From contig JAGAYS010000066.1 of assembly GCA_017940385.1 (NCBI GenBank), positions 1-53,901 of the forward strand: a stretch of DNA of 53,901 nt. Direction: 5' to 3'. The position numbers and the translations under genes are program-made. This DNA comes from Ruminobacter sp. Lineage in GTDB: Bacteria; Pseudomonadota; Gammaproteobacteria; Enterobacterales; Succinivibrionaceae. Shown here in pieces: positions 44,186 through 53,378 of this stretch. Position 1 is the stretch's first letter; every line of letters begins with the position of its first letter. The notes below the pieces were generated by a model. That model ran no database searches and had not been told where the DNA came from. It saw only the letters and a list, made by a program, of their open reading frames with translations.

Positions 44186-45424
44186 CTACTTCCGCCACAG
44201 ACCTCTGGTGTCAATCAGTATCTGCTTTTCATCAAAGTCAGGGCTGATGCTCCTGAACTCACGATGGTCTACCAGAAGAAGAATGATATCAGCCTTCAGA
44301 GCCTCTTCAGCGGATACCAGTCTGAGACCGGTGCCGTCAAAAATTTCCGGGAGTTCGGTTATGTTTGGTTCAACTGCCATCACACAGCCCGGATATTCCT
44401 TCGCCAGATCACGGGCAATGAACACTGACGGACTCTCTCTCAGGTCGTCTATGTCAGGTTTGAATGCAAGTCCCAGACAGGCAATGTTACAGTGTCTGTT
44501 AAGCTTTGCTATGGCATTTCTTACCTGCTGCTTCACCCATTCAGGCTTTCCGTCATTTACAAGTCTTGCGGTATGAATAATCCTTGCCAGATCCGGAGTC
44601 CTGCTGACGATAAACCACGGATCCACCGCTATGCAGTGTCCGCCGACTCCCGGTCCCGGGTTAAGAATGTTTACGCGTGGATGATGGTTGGCAAGGGATA
44701 TAAGCTCCCAGACGTCAATGTTCAGTCTGTCGCAGATAAGAGAGAGTTCATTGGCAAAAGCAATGTTTACGTCCCTGAATGAATTTTCGGTAAGCTTGGA
44801 CATTTCTGCGGTTCTGGCATTGGTTCTGAGAAGCTCCCCCTTAACAAAAACCGCATATACGTCAGCAGCTTTATCAGCTGAAACCCGGTTTATGCCTCCG
44901 ATAATGCGGTCATTATTAACCAGCTCAGACATAATCCTGCCGGGAAGAACCCTTTCTGGACAATATGCAATGAATACGTCACATTCGTCAGTGTTTTCAG
45001 ACGCCATTACCAGATCCGGACGCATTTCTCTGAGGATTTTGGCTACCCTCTCGGTTGTTCCCACCGGAGAGGTTGACTCAAGAATAACCGTATTTCCCTT
45101 TCTCAGAAACGGAGCTATCTCGGCTGTGGCTGACTCAACATAGCTGAGGTCAGGTTCATGAGATTCACCTTTGAAAGGAGTCGGTACGCAGATTATGAAT
45201 GCATCAGCTTCACACGCTTCGGTTGAAGCGCTCAGCATGTTTTCCTTTACGGCCTGTCTGACAACTTCACCGAGTCCCGGTTCAACAATATGAATCATTC
45301 CCTTGTTAATTGTTTCAACGGCATGGACGTTTACGTCAACCCCGAGAACACTGACTCCGTGAGATGCAAACATGGCGGCGGTAGGCAGTCCTATATACCC
45401 TAATCCGCAGATACAAAGTTTCAT
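44186..45424 (-). CDS. wecC: UDP-N-acetyl-D-mannosaminuronate dehydrogenase
   Basis: 412 residues. It oxidises UDP-ManNAc twice with NAD+ to UDP-ManNAcA in the cytoplasm. The Rossmann start CICGLGYIGLP, PTPF near 81-84, the STSPVGTTE motif (118-125), the Lys210/Asn214 pair and GVGGHCIAVDPWF with catalytic Cys264 match the UDP-sugar 6-dehydrogenase family. The CIAVDPWF variant and the neighbouring epimerase point to the WecC branch rather than UDP-glucose dehydrogenase. It lies 110 bases downstream of wecB in the same direction, and together they give a uronic acid for the capsule. It may instead be the paralogous capsule gene (cap5O/mnaB type), which does the same reaction. Confidence 0.93.
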   Translation of the reverse strand: MKLCICGLGYIGLPTAAMFASHGVSVLGVDVNVHAVETINKGMIHIVEPGLGEVVRQAVKENMLSASTEACEADAFIICVPTPFKGESHEPDLSYVESATAEIAPFLRKGNTVILESTSPVGTTERVAKILREMRPDLVMASENTDECDVFIAYCPERVLPGRIMSELVNNDRIIGGINRVSADKAADVYAVFVKGELLRTNARTAEMSKLTENSFRDVNIAFANELSLICDRLNIDVWELISLANHHPRVNILNPGPGVGGHCIAVDPWFIVSRTPDLARIIHTARLVNDGKPEWVKQQVRNAIAKLNRHCNIACLGLAFKPDIDDLRESPSVFIARDLAKEYPGCVMAVEPNITELPEIFDGTGLRLVSAEEALKADIILLLVDHREFRSISPDFDEKQILIDTRGLWRK

Positions 45425-45487
45425 TTTTTATCCTATGCTACCATTTCAGTAGTCTTATATTATTTATTATTATTTTTAAACATCATG

Positions 45488-45519
45488 TTCCGTGCAGGTT
45501 TTGACTTACCTGCACGGAA
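45488..45519 (-). repeat. long perfect hairpin between wecB and wecC
   Basis: TTCCGTGCAGGT (45488-45499) and ACCTGCACGGAA (45508-45519) are perfect 12-base arms with an 8-base loop, between two genes of one pathway. The sequence after it on the minus strand is only moderately T-rich, so it may terminate partially, protect the wecB message end, or be bypassed. Confidence 0.7.
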
Positions 45520-45534
45520 GTTTATCTGAAAATT

Positions 45535-46677
45535 CTATACGGCCATCAGACTGGTTTCATACCCTGACGCACGGAGAATGGCACTCACGATTTTTTCAGA
45601 AGAATGTCCGTGTCCGTACGGATTCTGGGCATTTTTCATTCTGTTGTATGCTTCGGCATTCTCAATCAGTTCGGAAACCCCGTCAACTATGGCACTGGTG
45701 CTAGACCCCACAAGTCTAGCACATCCGGCCTGAATTCCTTCAGGTCTTTCGGTAACCTCTCTCATTACGAGAACAGGCTTGGAAAGAGCCGGAGCCTCCT
45801 CCTGTATACCTCCGGAATCCGTCAGTACCAGGTATGATACGTTGAGCAGAGCCTGAAAATGAAGATATGAAAGCGGAGGAAGAAGCATTACCCTTGCGTG
45901 ATTACTGAGTATTTTCCTTACGGTATTCTGAACTGCAGGATTGAGATGAACCGGATAAACAAAAATACAGTCCATATACTTGTATGACAGATGTTTAATG
46001 GCATTACAGATGTCTACGAGGCCGGTGCCCTGATTTTCCCTCCTGTGGCCGGTTACGAGAATGATTTTCTTCCCCTGTTCAACGGCTTTCCTGACATCCT
46101 CATGCAGATATTCGTTTTTATCCTTAAGGTAATCCCTTACCCACATAAGAGCATCAATTACGGTATTTCCCGTAATATATACGTTATCGGGAGAAATCCC
46201 TTCCTTAATCAGATTGTTGTATGCCAGTCCGGTAGGTGCAAAATGAAGATCGGCAATTCTGGTAACGGTCTGACGGTTTACCTCTTCCGGGAACGGAGCA
46301 TACTTGTCGTAACTTCTTAATCCTGCTTCAACGTGCGCAATCCTGATATGACGGTAAAAAGCACACATTGCCCCCACCATAACAGTGGTGGTGTCACCCT
46401 GAACAATGACCCAGTCAGGTTTTTCCCTTTCAAAAACCTCATCAATGGCGGTAAACAGTTTTGCCGTCAGACTGGCAAGAGACTGACCGTGACACATGAC
46501 ATTAAGGGAAATGTCGGGAACAATGCCGAAATCCGAAAAAGCATCCTCTATCATCTGCTGATGCTGTCCCGAATTACATACTACCGTCGTAATATCTTTA
46601 TGTTTTTTTAATTCCATAACCACGGGAGCCAGTTTTACGGCTTCAGGTCTGGTTCCCGCAATCACTATAATCTTCAT
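45535..46677 (-). CDS. wecB: UDP-N-acetylglucosamine 2-epimerase (non-hydrolysing)
   Basis: About 380 residues from the ATG at 46677, which gives the normal family start MKIIVIAGTRPEAVKLAPVV. An ATG at 46800 would add 41 hydrophobic, unrelated residues, so I reject it. Other family motifs are VQGDTTT (~95), AHVEAGLRS, FPEEVNRQ and the C-terminal LTDSGGIQEEAPAL. It interconverts UDP-GlcNAc and UDP-ManNAc, the substrate of wecC downstream. It is the first gene of the long minus-strand unit that carries lipid synthesis and export, and is divergent from the heparinase-like gene. Confidence 0.94.
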   Translation of the reverse strand: MKIIVIAGTRPEAVKLAPVVMELKKHKDITTVVCNSGQHQQMIEDAFSDFGIVPDISLNVMCHGQSLASLTAKLFTAIDEVFEREKPDWVIVQGDTTTVMVGAMCAFYRHIRIAHVEAGLRSYDKYAPFPEEVNRQTVTRIADLHFAPTGLAYNNLIKEGISPDNVYITGNTVIDALMWVRDYLKDKNEYLHEDVRKAVEQGKKIILVTGHRRENQGTGLVDICNAIKHLSYKYMDCIFVYPVHLNPAVQNTVRKILSNHARVMLLPPLSYLHFQALLNVSYLVLTDSGGIQEEAPALSKPVLVMREVTERPEGIQAGCARLVGSSTSAIVDGVSELIENAEAYNRMKNAQNPYGHGHSSEKIVSAILRASGYETSLMAV

Positions 46678-47155
46678 ACAAAACTCAAAAAAGCTCAAAA
46701 ATAAAGCGTCTGCATACAACTGTCCGGCATTACACGGTTGTTTCAGCACCAAAAATAAACTTGTTATCAGCTTCACAATTTTAATACAAAGCTTCAACAT
46801 GTATCATTTTTTTTACAGATTTTAATTTTATTTTAAAACATTAATCACAAATATTAAAATTTTTATTTCAGCATTCAGTTCCACTCATAACGCCAAAATT
46901 ACCGACAACAGCTACATGCATGTATGCGGAAAACCTTAAAAAAACACATTCTCATGAGTCTTTTTAAAGGAATTCAAACCATGTCATGAAAATAAAGTAA
47001 GCCTTTTTCTTTCGTTAAAGTCTTTATCATCTAAACGGCCATTTCCTCAACCGACGCGGCAAACTGATGATTTTCTGAATTATTAAGTTATAATGTCTGC
47101 CTGTTTCGCCATGTGTAAAGTATCGGATAACCAGCATAGGACTACAAATCGATAA
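46678..47155. promoter_or_regulatory. divergent promoter region between wecB and the heparinase-like gene
   Basis: A 478-base AT-rich gap without a gene. On the plus strand a consensus -10, TATAAT, lies at 47089-47094, about 60 bases before the heparinase-like ATG; the best -35 (TGATGA, 47065-47070) is poor. The minus-strand promoter for the wecB unit must lie here too, but I see no strong match. I did not find an ops/JUMPStart-type element. Confidence 0.5.
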
Positions 47156-49057
47156 ATGGATACCATGAAAAATACGGAAATTAATTTTGCATCCTGTTTA
47201 AAAAAAGAACCGGATGATAAAACTTTCAACAGATTCATTGATGCCCTGAGCGGACATTATCCGTTTGTCCTGTATTCGTCCCACTCATACTTTCCGGCCA
47301 AAAAAACAAAACTCATAGCCGATAAAATTTCCAAAGGACTGATTTACGTTCATAAAAATCTGGATAGCGTTACCTGCAGGTCCTTCAGCGACATCGATTG
47401 GAACATTGCCGTAAGCCGTCAGCCCAATTCATATCAGCTGTACCTGCACACCCTGAATCCGCTGTGCATCCTTTGCGAAGCCTGCCTTGCGGAAAAAGAA
47501 AAGGAAGGAAAGGATTTTTACATCAAAAAAGCCGTACGGCTGTTCGACTCATGGCTGAATTTTGCCTCAACACCAAATCTTTCTTTCGGAAATATTTTTA
47601 TCTGGGGAGACCATACCGTTGCCGGAAGAACTTTCGTACTGCTGCTTTTCCTTCTTGCACTGCACAGAACCGAAGCTCCTCTTGAATACCGGAAAAAGGT
47701 GTATTCCGTCATTCTGTATCACGGTGAATGGCTGAGAAACGATTCAAACTACACACCGACAAACAATCACGGAATTATGCAGGACCGCGCACTGGTCTTT
47801 CTTGGAGTACTTACCGGAAATGACGAATGGCTGAATCATGCGGTCGACAGACTGGTAAAACAAAAAGAAATCTCTTATACCGGCGAACACGTTCACGTGG
47901 AAAATTCATCATCTTATGCCCAGATGGTTTATTCAATATTCAAAGGCATTCAGAAATTTCTGGAGGACAACGGTAAACATTCTCTGAGCGACAGACTCGG
48001 AAAAACTTCCGGACAGGAAGAGGAATATCTTGAATGGCTCACCATGCCGAACAGATATTTTGTACAGATGGGAGATTCCGGAGCTCTTAAATCCGGCTAT
48101 GCCGATCATGCAACGGAAACCAAAAAACTCTACCCTTTAAGCGGCATGTACTTTTACCGGAGCAGAGCAATCGAGGGAGAAGACTCCGCCAACCGCACGT
48201 ATAAAATGTTTAAATGCGGGTTCAGTTCACGCACTCACAAACATGCTGACGATCTGTCATTCGTTCTTTATTCAAAGGGAAAGGACATATTTACGGACTG
48301 CGGATATTACGGCTACGGCAAAAGTGCCTATCGTGAATATCTGACATCCGCCCTGGCTCATAACACCGTCACGGTGGATGATCTCAGTTACGTTCCGGAT
48401 CTTAATGACGTAAGATACAATACAGTCATCTACAATGCGGATCTTCATGAAGAATATGACATAGCGGAAGCAGTCAACAAACTTTATACGGAAACGATCA
48501 TCCGCAGATCATTCGTGTCTGCTGATGACATGACCTTTATCAGTGACAGAATCACATCAGACACCGGACATACCTACTCACAGCTCTTTCACCTTAACGA
48601 AGGCATTGAAATAATATCGGCTGATGACCGGGAAGTCCGGCTTAAGATAAATGATGAATATATCGTGAGACTGGTTCAGTATCTCCCGGCAAAGCTATCC
48701 GTCATTACCGGTGACATCAAAAATCCGGGGTACGGCATTGTTTCCAGAAAGACCAACAAACTGGCACCTACAGTCACCCTCAAATTTGACACCGTTGGAC
48801 GAAAGGGAGCCTTTATTACGGGAATTTTCATAGTTGACGGAAACGGATGCGTCCGCCATTTTGACAAAAAGCTTTCCGCAGATGACATTTCCGTTAATAC
48901 CAAATCCCTTTCCGTAATGGCGGGCTCATCCCGTATTAAGCTTCACACCCTCAAAGGAGAAGTGAAATTCAGACTTCTGCTTCTCAAACACCGGCTCATA
49001 AAATTCCATGACAGCCACATAAAACCGAGACTGCAGAAAAAAGCTGACAAAGCATAA
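47156..49057 (+). CDS. heparinase II/III-like polysaccharide lyase family protein
   Basis: 633 residues. Residues ~85-300 form a helical toroid like alginate/heparin lyases, with TPTNNHGIMQD (the family NNH motif, 203-205). Residues ~350-600 are the heparinase II/III beta-sandwich, with SRTHKHADDLSF (His361, His363, Asp365), IFTDCGYYGYG and AHNTVTVDD. Such enzymes cut uronic-acid-containing chains by elimination. No signal peptide or membrane helix is visible, so it should act in the cytoplasm unless exported some other way. Divergent from wecB, it probably trims, edits or releases the ManNAcA-containing polymer made here (inference). An ATG at 47165 is an equally possible start; the upstream ribosome site is weak for both. 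Confidence 0.82.
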   Translation: MDTMKNTEINFASCLKKEPDDKTFNRFIDALSGHYPFVLYSSHSYFPAKKTKLIADKISKGLIYVHKNLDSVTCRSFSDIDWNIAVSRQPNSYQLYLHTLNPLCILCEACLAEKEKEGKDFYIKKAVRLFDSWLNFASTPNLSFGNIFIWGDHTVAGRTFVLLLFLLALHRTEAPLEYRKKVYSVILYHGEWLRNDSNYTPTNNHGIMQDRALVFLGVLTGNDEWLNHAVDRLVKQKEISYTGEHVHVENSSSYAQMVYSIFKGIQKFLEDNGKHSLSDRLGKTSGQEEEYLEWLTMPNRYFVQMGDSGALKSGYADHATETKKLYPLSGMYFYRSRAIEGEDSANRTYKMFKCGFSSRTHKHADDLSFVLYSKGKDIFTDCGYYGYGKSAYREYLTSALAHNTVTVDDLSYVPDLNDVRYNTVIYNADLHEEYDIAEAVNKLYTETIIRRSFVSADDMTFISDRITSDTGHTYSQLFHLNEGIEIISADDREVRLKINDEYIVRLVQYLPAKLSVITGDIKNPGYGIVSRKTNKLAPTVTLKFDTVGRKGAFITGIFIVDGNGCVRHFDKKLSADDISVNTKSLSVMAGSSRIKLHTLKGEVKFRLLLLKHRLIKFHDSHIKPRLQKKADKA

Positions 49058-49119
49058 AAAAGTAGCGTGGCAAATGACTGAATGTTTCGTCAGGTAACAG
49101 TAACGGGAACCTATAAAAC

Positions 49120-49160
49120 CGTTCATCACTGAATTGTTGGGAATGTGGCTTTTGAAGAAG
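49120..49160 (+). repeat. third copy of the GAATTGTTGGGA motif
   Basis: CACTGAATTGTTGGGAATG followed by a GAAGAAG run (near 49153) resembles the two motif copies at 12117 and 12267. It is probably a fragment of the same dispersed element or insertion-sequence end. No associated transposase gene is visible. Confidence 0.4.
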
Positions 49161-49259
49161 TGGTAAAAGTACTCTAATATTTTAAGCTTCCACACACCAC
49201 AAAACCTAGAGATACTTTATGCCCCTCCTTACGTATGATGGTAGTTGAACAGAAGATAT

Positions 49260-49541
49260 TTAGAAGGAAATAGTTAACTCACCGCCAAGAGCGATCAGAA
49301 TTTTCATAATTGTATCAATTTTGGCATTAACATCGCCTTTTTCCATTCTGGCAATGACTGGTTGAGATACACCGCTAAGTTTTTCCAGATCTCTTTGTGA
49401 TAATCCTTTTTGCTTACGTGCAACAGCTAAATCATGCATGAATTTTACTCTGGATTCCATTTCCTTGAGCTCTTGAGGGGTGAAAAGTTCTGCTCGCACT
49501 TCATCCCAAGATTTTCCAATGGCAGAATTATTCATTGTCAA
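49260..49541 (-). CDS. XRE-family antitoxin (HigA-like)
   Basis: 93 residues with a helix-turn-helix at ~45-70 (GLSQRDLEKLSGVSQPVIARMEKGD), which binds DNA and represses its own operon in HigBA-type modules. It overlaps the end of the decayed toxin gene upstream by several bases, the usual toxin-antitoxin arrangement in the HigB-HigA order. Because the toxin is broken, the protein may now be only a regulator or a leftover. The C-terminus ILIALGGELTISF is typical of this antitoxin branch. Confidence 0.88.
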   Translation of the reverse strand: MTMNNSAIGKSWDEVRAELFTPQELKEMESRVKFMHDLAVARKQKGLSQRDLEKLSGVSQPVIARMEKGDVNAKIDTIMKILIALGGELTISF

Positions 49542-49883
49542 TATCTCTTTTCTTTAAATCAAGTAATTCTCTTTGTGCCTTTTCAATTTCTTCTTTTGGC
49601 GTTTTTTGAGTTTTACAAAAGTGTGTAAAAGAACGAAACTGTCATTTTCCCAAGTCACGAATAATACTCTGTTTCTTTGTGGCCGTAGTTCCCAAATTTT
49701 GTCTTTTAAATGCTTAATGTACGGTTATCCAGCGTCTAATCCATACTGCCTTAAAATATCAATATAGTCGGATATTTTTTGTAATTATATGCGACTATTT
49801 TGTCTGTTTTACTTTTTAATTCATATATAATCAAGAACAGGACTTTTGTTTTTGGCGTTCTTATAAAAATAAATTTTATACAA
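49528..49883 (-). pseudogene. decayed HigB/RelE-type toxin gene
   Basis: Reading the minus strand in pieces recovers a RelE/HigB-like (Gp49) protein: YFYKNAKNKSPVLDYI, then YELKSKTDKIVA, then ISDYIDILRQYGLDAG, then PYIKHLKDKIWELRPQRNRV with LFVTWENDSFVLLHTFVK, then KTQKTPKEEIEKAQRELL to the stop. The pieces lie in different frames: there are shifts near 49830, near 49785 and in the A-run near 49616, plus an in-frame TAA after GLDAG. The start is uncertain (a TTG at 49883 is possible). Several independent lesions make a sequencing error unlikely as the only cause. Confidence 0.8.
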
Positions 49884-49904
49884 TTTTACACATCCTTTTT
49901 CTTT

Positions 49905-49928
49905 AATGATAACTCTAAAGTTATCATT
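49905..49928. promoter_or_regulatory. perfect palindrome upstream of the toxin-antitoxin remnant
   Basis: AATGATAACT (49905-49914) and AGTTATCATT (49919-49928) are perfect 10-base arms around CTAA. The site lies just upstream of the toxin start, where HigA-type antitoxins bind, so it is a likely operator. Confidence 0.65.
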
Positions 49929-49944
49929 ATTCGAGATTAGACAG

Positions 49945-50040
49945 CATTCTTAATTCTTTTAAGCGTGGATTTGCTAATACCAGCGATTCGACTTGAAAAG
50001 GAGTGTAACTCCGTTACAGCTCTGCTGCCTGTTCTAAAAA
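49945..50040 (-). pseudogene. C-terminal scrap of a recombinase-like HTH protein
   Basis: On the minus strand about 30 codons read RAVTELHSFSSRIAGISKST, then LKRIKNAV and a stop (49946-49948). This resembles the DNA-binding helix-turn-helix tail of serine resolvases/invertases. The frame closes with a TAG upstream and no catalytic domain follows, so it is a remnant. Confidence 0.4.
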
Positions 50041-50084
50041 ACACCTATCCTGTCAATGCTCCCCAAACGGTATGGAGAAAGAAA

Positions 50085-53000
50085 TTAAGCTTCACATGAC
50101 ATGATGAGCTCTTTTGCCTTTTCAAGTTCCCCGTCACGGCAGAGAGCGTAAAAACGGGATACGTCAGAATCCACGGCATCATAATATTTCATGTACGGGG
50201 TGATCATCCCGTACACAAGCCGCATGTTTTCCTCAAAATCATCGTCGGAAGACTTTCTGAGCAGTTTAAAAAGCCATGACGTAACATAGCCCTCAAAGCG
50301 TTTCCCAGAATAATCTTCCATTAAACCGTTGGCTTTAAGCCAGACAATTTTCTCTGGCTGAACAAGGCTCAGTTTACGAAACATGGACGGATTGATTCTA
50401 TTGGTTTCAGAATCTTCCCTTGCCGCATAATAAACGTGAGTACACAGATCGCATACTGAAATCTTTCTGCATAATTTCATGATTTGCCATGAATACAAGG
50501 AATCTTCCCCGACAGTCCCCGTGATAAACCTGAGTTTTCGAGCCAGCTCCGTTTTAATAATCATTGACTGGATTCTTACGGTACGATAATCAATATCCGA
50601 AATCAGCAACCCGTTATCGCACGTAAACGTATCTTCATTGAATCTTGAATAAATGTTTTTATGATTAGCGGTTTTGATTATTTTGTCACCGGCCCTTAAG
50701 TTATCGCCGATTACCAAATCCGCGTCACCGTTCATGGCCTTTTGCAGCATTTGAGAATAGGCATCATTAAGGCATTCATCATCCGGGTCAAAAAACAGGA
50801 CATAATCGGATGATGCCATTGACAGTCCCTGATTTCTCGGTCTGGATGCCGAACCCGATCCACCTTTCCCGAAGAAATACGTTTTTACGTTGGCATAATG
50901 TCTGGCAAGATAATTAATTATTGCAGGGGTATCCACATCGGTAGATCCGTCATCGACAATGATAATTTCCGTATCATTAAAAACGGACAGTCTCCTGATA
51001 CTTGCAAATGCTTTGCCGTACAGGAACAGGCCGTTATTGTAAACCGGCAGGATTACTGAAAGTTTATAATCCCGAGTCCCACTGTTATACACGACATGTC
51101 TGTTTGCAAAATTTTCGATGTAATTAAAATGATCTGAAGAATAACCTTTTCGGGAAGATCTTAAATTTTTTGACAGAATGTCATCAGTTTCGTACGAACC
51201 TATCCAAAAAAGAGTTCTGTCGTAATCCGGAAAATCGGTCACGTAATCATGCTCCACGCCTTCGTGCAGCTGAAGATTACCGTCATAGTAAGATGCTTTG
51301 GTCACGAAATCACAGTCGGTGTACTTAAAGGCATTAACCATGTCTTCAAGGTAGAATTCTTCGTAGAAATCATCACTTGAGAAAAAAGTGATGATTTTAT
51401 GCTTTGACAGAATTTCCGGGGTCAGTTCGGAGAATCTGCACCATTCCCTGTCAGGATAAGTCTGTCTGTTAAAGCTTTCCATGAACCTTTCGGAACCGTC
51501 ACCGATTATAAGAACCGGAACATCAAGCTCAATATCCTTACCGAGGGAGCAGCAGTCCAGAATCTCTTTTAACCTGTCATAACAGGTATGTTTTTTGTAA
51601 ACGGTTCTTATCCCCGTTATTCTTCTTTCGTATAATTCCTCATCGGTGAAGGAATGCAGTATCAGAGGGACCTCGGATGCTGAAAACACCGTAAAAACAG
51701 TAGGTAACGTGCTGTTAACACCCATGCTGTAATTTGACAGGAGAACGGAGCCGTTCGCCTGTAATTCAAAAACCCTGTTGGCGAACATGGTGGGACTGTA
51801 TTTAACGGTATTCACGTTTACGGACCATGGCGTTAACTTATGGACCTTCTGCAGGGTTTTGTGTTCTATTCCCCTGTATATGTATTCATTATATTCTTCA
51901 GGATAGCTGTATTTTCCGTCATACTGACCGAAAAACCTGTCTATAATCGACAGCGTATAGTTCGAATCAATAATTCCGTTAAAAATGTTTCTGATGTCCT
52001 CACATCTTTCGGGATACTTTTGCATCCAGGAACCGGAAAAAAGAACCTCTTTTCTGTTCATGTTACGTATTCCGATTGGATTGTGTTCCTGCGGATTAAT
52101 GCCGAACTGTATAATCCCGTAGGATTTGGCGTCAGGTGCGTCAGTCCTGTATTTTTCCAGACAGTCCCTGTCCGTTGTCAGTACATGATTACAGTGTCTG
52201 GCGTATTCAACGAAGAGCTCATAATTTGTCGGATCTTCCTTTGAATAAAAAACCGTGGCAATTCCCTGATTATTACACTCAGTGATGATATCTAGGGCAA
52301 TATTACCTGCTCTGCTGCCTGTATTCACCGCCGCAACACCGACCCATTCCTTATTTAATCCGTTCCAGGTCGATACAAACAGCAATACGTCTATTTCTTT
52401 GATCTTATCCTTGTAATTCTGCGGTGTAAGGTATACAAAATCGGCACAGCCTCTGACGGAATCCCAGTAGAATTCATCACAGATTATTCCTATGCGGATA
52501 TCTGTTTTGGTAAATACCCTGCTTCCGTTACTCGAATTGATTCTTTTAATGCGGTCAATGTTAAGTTTTTCATAATCACGGGAACTTCTTCCGTCCCCGG
52601 TATCCTGATTCAGATCCGCAGTTTGGGAATGACGGCCGTTCAGAAATTCAATGATGTTATTGTCGTTTATTACGTGAAATAACTGCTTGATGTTTAATGC
52701 GTTCTTAATTTCCCCGGAACTCTTCTCATATTTAGAATACGTGAGAAAATGGGCTTTTAACGCCTCCAGGGAGTTTACGTCATTGTCAAAACAGCGCATG
52801 AAATCATTTACCACGATTTCTTTTGTCTTTAATATTCCGGATATTCTCGCCAGCTCCTCTTTAAGCTCCGAGGCCTGAACACCGTAAGATTTCTTTTTAT
52901 CTTCAGACTCAGAGTCCGCTTTTACGGACTCACCGTTTAATTTTGCCTCAGACCTCCACAGAGCCTTATATTTTTCCAAATCTCTGTCAAGACTGAGCTT

Positions 53001-53378
53001 ATGCCCGTATGAATCCCCGTTTACGATATCTCTAAAAATACGGTTAAACTTATTGATTTCAGAATTCCGCTTAAGTGTATGGTAAAGTATCTCGTCAAAA
53101 TATTTTTTACATTCCCTGATTTTTCCCAATTCATATAATCTGAACATTATCCATTTTGACTTTGAGATTTTCGGGACGAGAGCGTTTGATTCTTCCATCA
53201 GTTTTACGGCAGCTTCAGGATGTGCGGAACAAACGCTTTTTGCAAGAACTCTCAGTTCATTGGCAAGCTGAACGTCATCCTGACATTCTTCCCTGATTTT
53301 CTGCTCAGCCGCTTCGAGATTATCATTAACATTAAAGGAAAGTTTTTCTTTTTTTAAAAACTTTTTGAAAACAAACAT
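50085..53378 (-). CDS. 1097-aa multi-domain glycosyltransferase, paralogue of the one at 14567
   Basis: Start placed at the ATG 53376-53378, preceded by AAGGA eight bases upstream. This gives 1097 residues, the same length as the paralogue, and aligns its MFVFKKFLKKEKLSF start with MFASIKNKFKPSYDL. An ATG at 53525 would add 49 residues. Architecture: helical N-terminus (~1-240); CgeB-like domain (~300-590; IGIICDEFYWD, EVLFSGSWMQKYPER, ANGSVLLSNYSMGVNS); degenerate GT2 segment (~600-750; ITFFSSDDFYEEFYLEDMVN, nearly identical to the paralogue's); full GT2 domain (~770-1000; LSVILPVYNN, IIIVDDGSTD, GGSGSASRPRN, FFDPDDE). It probably adds two sugars; the donors are unknown. It stands alone at the right end of the cluster. 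Confidence 0.82.
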   Translation of the reverse strand: MFVFKKFLKKEKLSFNVNDNLEAAEQKIREECQDDVQLANELRVLAKSVCSAHPEAAVKLMEESNALVPKISKSKWIMFRLYELGKIRECKKYFDEILYHTLKRNSEINKFNRIFRDIVNGDSYGHKLSLDRDLEKYKALWRSEAKLNGESVKADSESEDKKKSYGVQASELKEELARISGILKTKEIVVNDFMRCFDNDVNSLEALKAHFLTYSKYEKSSGEIKNALNIKQLFHVINDNNIIEFLNGRHSQTADLNQDTGDGRSSRDYEKLNIDRIKRINSSNGSRVFTKTDIRIGIICDEFYWDSVRGCADFVYLTPQNYKDKIKEIDVLLFVSTWNGLNKEWVGVAAVNTGSRAGNIALDIITECNNQGIATVFYSKEDPTNYELFVEYARHCNHVLTTDRDCLEKYRTDAPDAKSYGIIQFGINPQEHNPIGIRNMNRKEVLFSGSWMQKYPERCEDIRNIFNGIIDSNYTLSIIDRFFGQYDGKYSYPEEYNEYIYRGIEHKTLQKVHKLTPWSVNVNTVKYSPTMFANRVFELQANGSVLLSNYSMGVNSTLPTVFTVFSASEVPLILHSFTDEELYERRITGIRTVYKKHTCYDRLKEILDCCSLGKDIELDVPVLIIGDGSERFMESFNRQTYPDREWCRFSELTPEILSKHKIITFFSSDDFYEEFYLEDMVNAFKYTDCDFVTKASYYDGNLQLHEGVEHDYVTDFPDYDRTLFWIGSYETDDILSKNLRSSRKGYSSDHFNYIENFANRHVVYNSGTRDYKLSVILPVYNNGLFLYGKAFASIRRLSVFNDTEIIIVDDGSTDVDTPAIINYLARHYANVKTYFFGKGGSGSASRPRNQGLSMASSDYVLFFDPDDECLNDAYSQMLQKAMNGDADLVIGDNLRAGDKIIKTANHKNIYSRFNEDTFTCDNGLLISDIDYRTVRIQSMIIKTELARKLRFITGTVGEDSLYSWQIMKLCRKISVCDLCTHVYYAAREDSETNRINPSMFRKLSLVQPEKIVWLKANGLMEDYSGKRFEGYVTSWLFKLLRKSSDDDFEENMRLVYGMITPYMKYYDAVDSDVSRFYALCRDGELEKAKELIMSCEA

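Noticed and set aside
44163-45143. Several plus-strand open frames over wecC
   Set aside because: wecC on the minus strand explains the whole stretch with catalytic motifs in place.
46678-46800. N-terminal extension of wecB by 41 residues
   Set aside because: The extension is hydrophobic and unlike the family; the ATG at 46677 gives the standard start MKIIVIAGTRPEAVK.
47041-47155. RfaH-dependent ops/JUMPStart element upstream of the capsule genes
   Set aside because: The GGCGGTAG core was found only inside coding sequence (wecC), not in an intergenic leader.
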